Positions 1-7,170 of a stretch of DNA of 64,000 nt are shown here, one piece after another (position 1 is the first letter of the stretch; each line of letters starts with the position of its first letter). The notes under the pieces were generated by a model. It worked only from the letters and a program-made list of their open reading frames with translations, did no database searches and was not told the origin of the DNA. The DNA comes from Kitasatospora gansuensis (GTDB taxonomy: Bacteria > Actinomycetota > Actinomycetes > Streptomycetales > Streptomycetaceae). The position numbers were made by a program, and so were the translations under genes. Where the stretch lies: positions 6,200,001-6,264,000 of the forward strand of contig NZ_JACHJR010000001.1 in the NCBI RefSeq assembly GCF_014203705.1, given 5' to 3'.

Positions 1-1361
1 TCCGTCGCGGCGCTGCCCGAAGCCGGGTAGGTGGCGGCCTCGTTGGGCACGTCGGCGGCCCAGGCGGAGTGGATGTCGCCGGTCAGGAAGACGGTGTTGC
101 GGATGCCGTGCGAGCTCAGGTGGCCGAGCAGTTCGCGGCGGTCGTGGGTGTAGCCGTCCCACTGGTCCGGGTTCACGGCCAGGCCCTCGGACGGCAGGCC
201 GAGCAGCTGGGCGAGCGGGCGGAGCAGGTAGCCGGGGAGCGAGAGGAAGGCCACCGGCGAGATCATCACCGAGTTGCCGACCAGCCGCCAGTTGGTGTCG
301 GAGGCGGACAACCCGGCCTTCAGCCAGTCGAGTTGGGCCCGGCCGGTGATGGTGCGGTCGGCCGAGTCGACCTCGCCGGTGCCGGCCTTGGCCTGCGCGC
401 TGCGGAACGAGCGCAGGTCGAGCAGCGAGAGGTCGGCCAACTTGCCGTAGCGCAGCCGCCGGTAGGTGGTCCCGGCGATCGAGGGCCGGACCGGCATCCA
501 CTCGAAGTAGGCCTGCTTGGCCGCTGCCACCCGGTCCGCCCAGGCGCCCTCGGTGCCCGGCGTGTGGTTCTCCGCGCCGCCCGACCAGGCGTCGTTGGCC
601 ACCTCGTGGTCGTCCCAGATCGCGATCGTCGGCACGATGGCGTGCAGCGCCTGGAGGTCCGGGTCGGTCTTGTAACGGCCGTGCCTGGTGCGGTAGTCGG
701 CCAGGTTCAGGATTTCGTGCGCGGGTGCGTGCGGGCGCACCACGGTGCCCCGGGCGGCGAACTGCCCGGTGCCGTACTCGTAGATGTAGTCGCCGAGGAA
801 CAGGAACGCGTCCAGGTCGCCCCGGGCCGCCAGGTGCCGGTACGCGGAGAAGTAGCCCGCCTCCCAGTTGGCGCAGGACGCCACGCCCAGCCGCAGCCGG
901 CCGAGCGCCGCGTCGGTGGCCGGGGTGGTGGCGGTGCGGCCGACGGGGGAGGCGGCGCCCTCGACGGTGAAGCGGTACCAGTACGTGGTGGCCGGGAGCA
1001 GGCCGCGGACGTCCACCTTGACGGTGTGGTCGGTGGCGGCGGTGGTGGTCACCGTGCCGGAGACCACGACGGCGGCGAAGTTCCGGTCGGTCGCCACCTG
1101 CCAGGTCACCTGGGCGTCGGGGCCGTTGCCGGAGCCGGGGGTGGCGTCCGGTGCCGGGGTGAGCCGGGTCCAGATCACCACCCCGTCGGGCAGCGGGTCG
1201 CCGGAGGCGACCCCGTGCAGGAACTCCGGTGCGGCAGCGGCGGTGGCCGGCGCCGCGGCGGCGAACGGGAGGGCGGCGGCACCGGCGGTGAGTGCGGCGG
1301 CCTGCAGGACCCGGCGGCGACGCGGCCGGGCGAGGGACAGGGCATCGGTGGGCTCAGTCAC
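1..1361 (-). CDS. phoD: PhoD-family alkaline phosphatase/phosphodiesterase, 3' end beyond the window
   Basis: Secreted PhoD-type phosphatase that releases phosphate from organic esters outside the cell. The visible 453 codons begin at GTG 1361. The N-terminus has a run of arginines followed by VLQ (residues 14-20), then a hydrophobic stretch ending in Ala-rich sequence, a Tat-type export signal. Next come a fibronectin-like N-terminal PhoD domain (around residues 45-145) and the metallophosphatase core with DYIYEYG (from D191), WDDHEVAND (from W249) and, near the left edge, GDIHSAW, all typical metal-site motifs of the family. The C-terminus is lost off the window, so activity cannot be judged fully. 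It diverges from the small hydrolase gene at 1524. PhoD genes of streptomycetes are known members of the PhoP regulon. Confidence 0.93.
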   Translation of the reverse strand, partial: MTEPTDALSLARPRRRRVLQAAALTAGAAALPFAAAAPATAAAAPEFLHGVASGDPLPDGVVIWTRLTPAPDATPGSGNGPDAQVTWQVATDRNFAAVVVSGTVTTTAATDHTVKVDVRGLLPATTYWYRFTVEGAASPVGRTATTPATDAALGRLRLGVASCANWEAGYFSAYRHLAARGDLDAFLFLGDYIYEYGTGQFAARGTVVRPHAPAHEILNLADYRTRHGRYKTDPDLQALHAIVPTIAIWDDHEVANDAWSGGAENHTPGTEGAWADRVAAAKQAYFEWMPVRPSIAGTTYRRLRYGKLADLSLLDLRSFRSAQAKAGTGEVDSADRTITGRAQLDWLKAGLSASDTNWRLVGNSVMISPVAFLSLPGYLLRPLAQLLGLPSEGLAVNPDQWDGYTHDRRELLGHLSSHGIRNTVFLTGDIHSAWAADVPNEAATYPASGSAAT

Positions 1362-1412
1362 GTCCAGAAAGGCTACTGAACGGTAAGTAGTTGTCCAGAG
1401 TTCGGACTGACT

Positions 1413-1434
1413 GTTCGTCGGCTCTTCACCCCGG
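1413..1434 (+). promoter_or_regulatory. Possible PHO-box-like direct repeat between phoD and the divergent hydrolase gene
   Basis: Two adjacent 11-bp units, GTTCGTCGGCT and CTTCACCCCGG, share the TTC core and spacing of the PhoP-binding direct repeat (consensus near GTTCACC) known in streptomycetes. A third GTTCG lies 13 bp upstream, at 1400. The match is imperfect, and the repeat reads away from phoD, so this is a suggestion from sequence and context only. Confidence 0.3.
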
Positions 1435-1523
1435 CGTCGCGGGCGCGGCCGGGCCGGGCGGAGCGTCCCGGGTGGGTGATGATGGTCCGGTACCTCGAAC
1501 AGCTGACCCCGAAGGAACCAGAC

Positions 1524-2108
1524 GTGGCCCAGATCGTCCTCTTCCACTCCGCGTACGGCCTGCGCCCGGCGGTGCACCAGGCCGCCGACCGGCTGCGCGC
1601 CGCCGGTCACCAGGTGCACACCCCCGACCTCTACGACGGCCGGGTCTTCGACGACGTCGAGGCCGGGATGGCCTACAAGGAGGAGATCGGCAACGACGAG
1701 CTGCTGCGCCGCGCGGTGACCGAGGTGGCCCCGCTGCTCACTCCCGGCACCCGGCTGGTCTACGCCGGGTTCTCGCTCGGCGGCGCACTCGCGCAGAACC
1801 TCGCGCTGGCCGACGAGAAGGCGCTCGGGCTGCTGCTCCTGCACGGCACCTCCGACATCCGCGAGGACGCCGCCACCGAGATCCCGGTCCAGCTGCACGT
1901 GGCCGACCCCGACCCGTTCGAGTCGGAGGACTGGCTGAACGCCTGGTACCTCAACCTCAGCAAGGCCGGTGCCGATGTCGAGGTCCACCGCTACCGGGGC
2001 GCGGGCCACCTGTACACCGACCCGGAGCTGCCCGACCACGACGCGGAGGCCGCCGAGCGGACCTGGGCGATCGCCTTGGAGTTCCTGGCCGAGATCTCCG
2101 AGGGCTGA
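1524..2108 (+). CDS. Dienelactone-hydrolase-family alpha/beta hydrolase
   Basis: A 194-residue cytoplasmic alpha/beta hydrolase of the dienelactone hydrolase family. The N-terminus VAQIVLFHSAYGLRP is the first strand and oxyanion region; AGFSLGG places the nucleophile at S84, where classical dienelactone hydrolases carry Cys. An acidic residue in VADPDPFE (about D128) and GAGHLY (H162) complete a plausible triad. GTG 1524 was chosen because AAGGAA ends seven bases before it and the family's N-terminus begins there; a frame extending to 1476 adds no conserved sequence. The substrate is unknown. A strong hairpin follows the stop codon, so the gene is probably monocistronic. Confidence 0.88.
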   Translation: MAQIVLFHSAYGLRPAVHQAADRLRAAGHQVHTPDLYDGRVFDDVEAGMAYKEEIGNDELLRRAVTEVAPLLTPGTRLVYAGFSLGGALAQNLALADEKALGLLLLHGTSDIREDAATEIPVQLHVADPDPFESEDWLNAWYLNLSKAGADVEVHRYRGAGHLYTDPELPDHDAEAAERTWAIALEFLAEISEG

Positions 2109-2124
2109 CATCAACCGAATTGGT

Positions 2125-2153
2125 GGCGCCCCGCCGCATGCTGGCGGGGCGTC
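2125..2153 (+). terminator. Hairpin terminator after the hydrolase gene
   Basis: Nine perfect base pairs (CGCCCCGCC / GGCGGGGCG), extendable by a G-T and a G-C pair, close a 7-base loop 18 bases past the stop. There is no U-tract, as is usual in streptomycetes. Confidence 0.7.
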
Positions 2154-2212
2154 AGTCTGATGTTGTACGTATGCACAAGCCCCCGGCACGAACTGGCGTG
2201 AGCATGGTGGCT

Positions 2213-2218
2213 TATAGT
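2213..2218 (+). promoter_or_regulatory. Candidate -10 element (TATAGT) for the solute-binding lipoprotein gene
   Basis: TATAGT is a near-consensus -10 hexamer in otherwise GC-rich sequence, placed after the upstream terminator. No clear -35 is seen at 16-18 bases. Transcription would start near 2225, leaving a leader of about 160 bases before the lipoprotein gene. Confidence 0.45.
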
Positions 2219-2273
2219 CTGACCGGCATTCCCGTTCCGGGACGTTGCCGGGCTCCGACCCGGCCGTTCCGGC

Positions 2274-2390
2274 ATGCGGAAGGAGATCTCACCGGAGCGG
2301 GGCCGGCGGGGTCTCGCCGGTGTGGGCTGCCGTCGCCTGAACCCGAACCCGCCGCATGGTGTGTCCATCAGTCGGGAGAAGCGAACATGA
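2274..2390 (+). CDS. Possible 38-residue leader ORF overlapping the next start codon
   Basis: ATG 2274 opens 38 codons (beginning MRKEISPERGRRG, rich in Arg) whose stop TGA 2388-2390 overlaps the ATG of the lipoprotein gene as ATGA. That arrangement is typical of translational coupling. Third-position GC is high but below that of neighbouring genes, no good ribosome binding site precedes it, and no family is recognised. It may be a coupled leader peptide or chance. Confidence 0.25.
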   Translation: MRKEISPERGRRGLAGVGCRRLNPNPPHGVSISREKRT

Positions 2391-3298
2391 GCCCCTTCAC
2401 CAGTCGCAGTTGTCATGCCGTGGCCGTCGCGGTGGTGGGAGCGCTGCTGTTGAGCGCCTGCGGCTCGGACGGTACGACGGCCGACAAGGTCTCGCTGCAC
2501 GACCGGCTGCCCGAGGCGGTCAAGACCGCCGGCGTGATCCGGGTGGGCGGGTCGTTCACCGCCGCGCCGGTGATCTTCAAGAACCCCCAGGGCCAGCCGG
2601 ACGGCCTGGACGTCGATCTCGCCGCCGCGATGGAGAAGGTGCTCGGGGTCCGGTTCGAGTTCGAGGACGCCGGCCCGTTCGCCAACGTACTGCCGGGATT
2701 GTTCGAGAAGAAGTACGACATCGGGATGTCCGGGATCACCGACACCCGGGAGCGCCAGCTCGGCGTGGACAAGAACGACAAGCAGATCAACGACGGCGTG
2801 GATTTCGTCGACTACTTCATGGCCGGTATCGGCATGGTGGTCAGCGAGGGCAACCCCAAGGGGGTCGCCGCCATCGACGACCTGTGCGGCCGGTCCGTCG
2901 CGGTGAAGAAGGGCACCACCCACCACGACCTGGTGACCAGGCAGCAGAAGGCGTGCGAGCACACCGGCAAGCTGCTGAAGATCCTGGAGACGGCCGCCGA
3001 CGCGGACGCGCTGGAGGCGGTCCGCACCGGGGCGGCCGAGGTCTACGTCACGGACTACCCGAAGGCCCAGCACAACGCCACCACGATCGGGGGCGGGAAG
3101 ACGTTCGACCTGGCCGGCTCGCAGATCCAGTCCCGCCCGTTCGGCATAGCGGTCCGCAAGAGCGACCGCGAACTGCGTGACGTGCTGATGAAGGCGATGA
3201 ACGCGCTGATCAGGAACGGCACGTACGACGAGCTGCTGGCGAAGCGTCAGCTGTCCGCCGGCGCGATCCAGAACTCGGTGGTGAACGGCAGTCAGTGA
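2387..3298 (+). CDS. Amino-acid-type ABC transporter substrate-binding lipoprotein
   Basis: A 303-residue lipoprotein of the family-3 (SBP_bac_3) extracellular solute-binding proteins, which bind glutamate, other polar amino acids or related solutes. A signal peptide ends in the lipobox LLSAC with the acylated cysteine at C25. The mature part starts with the usual GVIRVGG strand, then GLDVDLAAAMEKVLG, ISGITDTRER-like segments (here MSGITDTRERQ) and KKGTTHHDLV. GGGAGA lies seven bases before ATG 2387. No permease or ATPase gene is adjacent: upstream is a hydrolase, downstream a terminator and a lipase, so it must work with a transporter elsewhere or act as a sensor. The long frame extending upstream to 1391 is not coding. 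Confidence 0.9.
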   Translation: MSPFTSRSCHAVAVAVVGALLLSACGSDGTTADKVSLHDRLPEAVKTAGVIRVGGSFTAAPVIFKNPQGQPDGLDVDLAAAMEKVLGVRFEFEDAGPFANVLPGLFEKKYDIGMSGITDTRERQLGVDKNDKQINDGVDFVDYFMAGIGMVVSEGNPKGVAAIDDLCGRSVAVKKGTTHHDLVTRQQKACEHTGKLLKILETAADADALEAVRTGAAEVYVTDYPKAQHNATTIGGGKTFDLAGSQIQSRPFGIAVRKSDRELRDVLMKAMNALIRNGTYDELLAKRQLSAGAIQNSVVNGSQ

Positions 3299-3305
3299 GT
3301 GCGAT

Positions 3306-3334
3306 GGCCCCGGCCGAAGGCGGCGGCCGGGTCC
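3306..3334 (+). terminator. Hairpin terminator after the binding-protein gene
   Basis: GGCCCCGGCCG pairs with CGGCCGGGTCC with one mismatch, around a 7-base loop, eight bases past the stop. No U-tract. Confidence 0.65.
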
Positions 3335-3350
3335 TTGGTGGGTGTTCGGA

Positions 3351-3390
3351 CAGGACAGCAGAGGACAGCAGAGGACAGCACAGGGCAGGA
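3351..3390. repeat. Tandem 10-bp repeat
   Basis: Three consecutive units of (c/g)AGGACAGCA at 3351-3380 are followed by a degenerate unit, CAGGGCAGGA. The period is close to one helical turn. Function unknown; it may simply be replication slippage. Confidence 0.8.
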
Positions 3391-3557
3391 CGAGGGCTGG
3401 GCGGCACGCCGGCCTCGTGAGTGGGTAGGGCACTCCTGATTGGGCGGAGTGCCAGGCCGGGGGCCGGTCAAGGGCGCTTTCCGGCGGGCCGATTGGGCAG
3501 CCGGACAGGTTCGCACGGATCGGCGGGGGAGGACAGCCTTCGCGCAGCGCCGGTGGG

Positions 3558-3582
3558 CGGACTGTGCGCGCTGCACAGTCCG
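3558..3582. promoter_or_regulatory. Perfect 10-bp inverted repeat upstream of the lipase gene
   Basis: CGGACTGTGC and GCACAGTCCG flank a 5-base spacer, 128 bases before the lipase start. The symmetry and position suit an operator for a dimeric regulator; a hairpin role is also possible. Confidence 0.45.
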
Positions 3583-3709
3583 GTCCGGGGCGGGTTGGTG
3601 GCGGGCAACGTATTACCGCCGGGTACTGGGCGGGTTCGGCGGGCCGGTGCTGTGATGTGCGCCGGTCCGGAGCCGCCGGGCCCAATCCCCCACCCCCATG
3701 GAGGACTTC

Positions 3710-4612
3710 ATGTCCATCCGCTCCCTGCTGCGGCGCTCCGGACGCGTGGCCGCGGTCGTCGCGGCCGGGCTGCTGGTCGTCGCCGGAACCACCGTCCCCG
3801 CCGGTGCGACCGACCAGTCCGCGATCACCGCGGCCCAGCAGCTCGCCGCCACCGCCCTGCCCGGCGCCAACGACTTCTCCTGCAGGCCGAGTTCGGCCCA
3901 CCCCCGGCCGATCGTGCTGGTGCACGGCACCTTCGTCACCGCCACCCTGAACTGGATCGAACTCGCCCCGCTGCTCAAGGCCGAGGGCTACTGCGTCTTC
4001 GCCCCCACCTACGGCCGGATGCCCAATGTGCCGCTGCTGGCCGCGATCGCCCCGGCCGCCGAGTCGGCCGAGCAGCTCCGGGTCTTCGTGGACGGCGTGC
4101 TCGCCGCCACCGGCGCGGCCGAGGTCGACATGGTCGGCCACTCCCAGGGCGGCCTGATGCCGCGGTACTACCTGAAGCACCTGGGCGGCGCCGCCAAGGT
4201 GGGCCGGTTCGTGGCGATCTCGCCGACCAGTCACGGCACCACGCTGTCCGGCCTGGCCACCCTGCTCCAGGACATCCCGGGCGCTCCCGAGGCGCTGCTG
4301 GAGAGCTGGTGCCCGGCCTGCCTGGACCAGACGGTCGGTTCGGCCTTCCTGGCCGCCACCAACGCCGGCGGGGACACCGTGCCCGGGGTCGAGTACACGG
4401 TGCTCGCGACCCGGTACGACTTCGTCGCCACCCCGGTCAACTCCCAGTTCCTGAGCGGTCCGAACGTACGCAACGTGCTGATCCAGGACCTCTGCTGGGC
4501 CGACCTGTCGCAGCACGCCACCATGCAGGTCAACCCGGAGACGCTGCACGAGGTGACCAACGTGCTCGACCCCGCGCACGCCACCCGCACCGGCTGCCGT
4601 CTGGTCCCCTGA
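3710..4612 (+). CDS. Secreted alpha/beta-fold lipase
   Basis: A 300-residue exported esterase/lipase of the Lipase_2-like group, expected to hydrolyse acylglycerols outside the cell. A signal peptide (Arg-rich start, hydrophobic core, PAGA cleavage region near residue 33) precedes the catalytic domain. IVLVHGTFVT carries the oxyanion-hole HG, and GHSQGG holds the nucleophile at S145. Several cysteines in the mature part could form disulfides. ATG 3710 was chosen over ATG 3698 because GGAGG (3700-3704) sits between them, five bases before 3710 and inside the longer version. A strong hairpin follows the gene. Confidence 0.9.
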   Translation: MSIRSLLRRSGRVAAVVAAGLLVVAGTTVPAGATDQSAITAAQQLAATALPGANDFSCRPSSAHPRPIVLVHGTFVTATLNWIELAPLLKAEGYCVFAPTYGRMPNVPLLAAIAPAAESAEQLRVFVDGVLAATGAAEVDMVGHSQGGLMPRYYLKHLGGAAKVGRFVAISPTSHGTTLSGLATLLQDIPGAPEALLESWCPACLDQTVGSAFLAATNAGGDTVPGVEYTVLATRYDFVATPVNSQFLSGPNVRNVLIQDLCWADLSQHATMQVNPETLHEVTNVLDPAHATRTGCRLVP

Positions 4613-4650
4613 CCCACCCGCGCACGCACCACCCGCACGTCGACAGCACG

Positions 4651-4680
4651 GCCCGGCCGGTGCCTCGGCACCGGCCGGGC
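4651..4680 (+). terminator. Perfect 14-bp hairpin between lipase and livF
   Basis: GCCCGGCCGGTGCC and GGCACCGGCCGGGC are separated by only two bases. The hairpin ends eight bases before the livF ribosome binding site (GGAGGAG 4688-4694), so it leaves no room for a separate liv promoter downstream of it. Confidence 0.75.
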
Positions 4681-4700
4681 ACGCACCGGAGGAGAACCGC

Positions 4701-5504
4701 TTGAGTCCCCCCACACCCCCGACCGGCACGCTCCGGATCGACCGCCTACAGGTCACCTACAGCCGCGCCGTCCAGGCACTGCGCGGCGTCTCGCTGGAGG
4801 TCAGGGCCGGTGAGATCACCGCCGTACTGGGCTCCAACGGCGCCGGGAAGAGCACCCTGCTGCGGGCCCTGTCCGGCACCCTGGCCCTGCACCGGGGCGT
4901 GGTGGACAGCGGCGGCGTCACCCTGGACGGCGCTCCGCTGACCGGTGACCCGGCGCGGGCGGTGGCCGCCGGAATGGTCCAAGTACCGGAAGGACGGCGG
5001 GTGTTCGCCGATCTGACGGTGGAGGAGAACCTGCGGGCCGGCGGACTGGCACTGGGCGGGCGCGCGCGGCGGGCCGCCCAGGAGCGGGTCTTCGAGCTGC
5101 TGCCGGTGCTGGCCGAACGCCGCCGCCAGGCCGCCGGGTTGATGTCCGGCGGCGAGCAGCAGATGCTCGCCCTCGGCCGGGCCCTGATGGCCGGGCCCAA
5201 GGTGCTGCTGCTGGACGAGCCCTCACTCGGCCTGGCCCCGATGATGGTGGAACGGATCGCCGGGATCGTGCAGCGGATCAACGCCGCCGGCACCACCGTC
5301 CTGCTGGTCGAGCAGAACGCGGCGGTCGCGCTGCGGATCTCCCACCGGGCCTCGGTGCTGGAGAACGGCCTGGTCCGACTGACCGGCAGCGCCGAGGAGT
5401 TGGCGGGCAACGACGAGGTCCGGCGCCTCTACCTGGGCGCGGGCGAGAGCGGCCCCGAGCCGGCCGCCGCACATCCGGCGAAGCTCGGCAGGTGGGCCGG
5501 ATGA
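4701..5504 (+). CDS. livF: Branched-chain amino acid-type ABC importer, ATP-binding protein LivF
   Basis: One of two ATPases powering a LivFGHM-type importer on the inner face of the membrane. The 267-residue protein has Walker A GSNGAGKST (44-52), the signature LMSGGEQQ (147-154) and Walker B VLLLDEP (168-174), followed by the short LivF-type C-terminus. Translation starts at an unusual TTG (4701), supported by GGAGGAG six bases upstream. It is first of five overlapping genes, livF-G-H-M and a binding protein, each joined to the next by an ATGA or similar overlap, so the five are one transcription unit. Family membership predicts branched-chain amino acids, but urea or other small solutes cannot be excluded. 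Confidence 0.92.
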   Translation: MSPPTPPTGTLRIDRLQVTYSRAVQALRGVSLEVRAGEITAVLGSNGAGKSTLLRALSGTLALHRGVVDSGGVTLDGAPLTGDPARAVAAGMVQVPEGRRVFADLTVEENLRAGGLALGGRARRAAQERVFELLPVLAERRRQAAGLMSGGEQQMLALGRALMAGPKVLLLDEPSLGLAPMMVERIAGIVQRINAAGTTVLLVEQNAAVALRISHRASVLENGLVRLTGSAEELAGNDEVRRLYLGAGESGPEPAAAHPAKLGRWAG

Positions 5505-6283
5505 CCGCCGCCGCAGCGGAGTTGAGGGTCGAGGGCGTCACCGTCCGGTTCGCCGGGCTGACCGCACTGGACGAGGTCTCCTTCACCGTCGCCCCGGGAT
5601 CGATCCACGCCTTGATCGGCCCGAACGGGGCCGGCAAGTCCACCTGCTTCAACGTGCTCTCCGGGGTCTACCGGGCCACCGGAGGCTCGGTCCGCTACGA
5701 CGGCCGGGAGTTGACCGGGTTGCCCCCGCACCGGATCGCCGGGCTGGGCATCGCCCGGACCTTCCAGAACATCGTGCTCACCGCGGGTACGGTCGCCGAC
5801 AACCTGATGCTCGGCCGGCACGGCCTGACCACGGCCGGTTTCACCAGCACCGCGCTGCGGCTGCCGAAGGCCGTCCGGGAGCAGCGCCGACACCGCCAAC
5901 GGGCGTACGAGATCGCCGACTTCCTCGGCATCGCGGCCCACTTCGACCAGCCGGTCGGGCCGCTGTCGTACGGCGACCGCAAGCGGGTGGAGATCGCCCG
6001 CGCGCTCTGCATGGAGCCCCGGCTGCTGTTGCTGGACGAGCCGGTGGCCGGGATGAACCCGACCGAGCGGCTGGCGATGGCCGCGACCGTCGCGGCCGTC
6101 CGGGCCGAGCTGGGCATCTCGATCCTGATCGTCGAGCACGACATGGGGATGGTGATGCGGCTCGCGGACGCGGTGACCGTCCTGGACTTCGGCCGCCGGA
6201 TCGCCGACGGCACACCCGAGAGCGTGCAGCGCGACCCCGAGGTGATCGCGGCCTATCTGGGCCGGCAAGAGGAGAGCGCATGA
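5501..6283 (+). CDS. livG: Branched-chain amino acid-type ABC importer, ATP-binding protein LivG
   Basis: Second ATPase of the importer, 260 residues from ATG 5501, which overlaps the livF stop as ATGA. Walker A is IGPNGAGKST (39-48); the signature appears as LSYGDRKR, a LivG-typical variant of LSGGQ; Walker B is LLLLDEPVAGMNP. The C-terminal segment after VEHDMGMVM is longer than in LivF, as expected for LivG. An in-frame GTG nine bases upstream (5492) is a less likely start. Confidence 0.93.
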   Translation: MTAAAAELRVEGVTVRFAGLTALDEVSFTVAPGSIHALIGPNGAGKSTCFNVLSGVYRATGGSVRYDGRELTGLPPHRIAGLGIARTFQNIVLTAGTVADNLMLGRHGLTTAGFTSTALRLPKAVREQRRHRQRAYEIADFLGIAAHFDQPVGPLSYGDRKRVEIARALCMEPRLLLLDEPVAGMNPTERLAMAATVAAVRAELGISILIVEHDMGMVMRLADAVTVLDFGRRIADGTPESVQRDPEVIAAYLGRQEESA

Positions 6284-7170
6284 CCAAGTTCGCCGAAACG
6301 GTCCTCAACGGCCTGGCCCTCGGCTCCGTGTACGCGTTGATCGCGCTCGGCTTCGTGGTGATCTTCAAGGCCTCCGGGGTGATGAACTTCGCCCACGGCT
6401 CGATCCTGCTGCTCGGCGGCTGGACGGTCGCCGTCACCCATCAGGCGGTCGGCTTCCCGCTCGCCGTGCTGTGCGGCGCGCTGGCCGCCGGCGGGGCCGC
6501 CGGGCTGCTGCACACGCTGGCCGCGCGCGGTCTGCGCGGCGCCGAGGCGCACGCGCTGACCATCCTCACCATCGGCGTCGACCTGCTGCTGGTGACCGCG
6601 CTGAACGAGCGGATCGGGCCCGACTTCCTGAGCACCGGCGACCCCTGGGGCGATGCGGTGGCCGGGTTCGGGGGAGTGGCCGTCACCCAGTCCCGGCTGG
6701 CCGGGATCGTGGTCTCGGTGCTGCTGATCGGCGGCGTCTTCGCGCTGTTCCGCTGGTCCCGCTGGGGCCTGTCGATGCGGGCGGCCGCCGCCGACCAGGA
6801 GGCCGCCGCGTTGATGGGCATCCGGCTGAACCGGGTCAGGCTGGCCGCCTGGTGCCTGGCCGGGGCGCTGGCCGCCGTGGCGGCGGTCTTCCTGGCGGCC
6901 TTCCCAGCGCCGGGCCTGGACCGGACGACCGGTCAGATCGCGCTGGCCGCCTTCCCGGCCGCCATCCTCGGCGGCATGGACTCCGCCGTCGGCGCCCTCG
7001 CGGGCAGCCTGGTGATCGGCCTGAGCAGCGCGCTGGCGGCCGGCTACCAGGAGCAACTGAGCGGCCTGGGAACCGGGTTGGCGGATGTCGCGCCGTACCT
7101 GGTGATGGTGCTGGTGCTGCTGGTCCGGCCGAACGGGCTGTTCGGATCGAAGGAGCTGTCCCGTGTCTGA
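6280..7170 (+). CDS. livH: Branched-chain amino acid-type ABC importer, permease LivH
   Basis: A 296-residue integral membrane permease with about eight hydrophobic helices. The N-terminus (TVLNGLALGSVYALIALG) is the usual LivH start, and the segment GIRLNRVRLAAWCLAGALAA is the conserved cytoplasmic loop contacting the ATPases. ATG 6280 overlaps the livG stop as ATGA, implying coupled translation. It pairs with LivM to form the channel. Confidence 0.93.
   Translation: MTKFAETVLNGLALGSVYALIALGFVVIFKASGVMNFAHGSILLLGGWTVAVTHQAVGFPLAVLCGALAAGGAAGLLHTLAARGLRGAEAHALTILTIGVDLLLVTALNERIGPDFLSTGDPWGDAVAGFGGVAVTQSRLAGIVVSVLLIGGVFALFRWSRWGLSMRAAAADQEAAALMGIRLNRVRLAAWCLAGALAAVAAVFLAAFPAPGLDRTTGQIALAAFPAAILGGMDSAVGALAGSLVIGLSSALAAGYQEQLSGLGTGLADVAPYLVMVLVLLVRPNGLFGSKELSRV

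Larger units (their letters stand above)
3335..3709. other. Non-coding stretch upstream of the lipase gene
   Basis: No coding signal is seen on either strand. The stretch holds a short tandem repeat (3351-3390) and a perfect inverted repeat (3558-3582), described separately. The promoter of the lipase gene should lie in its second half, but no convincing -35/-10 pair was identified. Confidence 0.6.

Noticed and set aside
2111..4756. 881-codon minus-strand frame across the lipoprotein and lipase genes
   Set aside because: It crosses two terminators and two well-supported plus-strand genes, and its product has no recognisable features.
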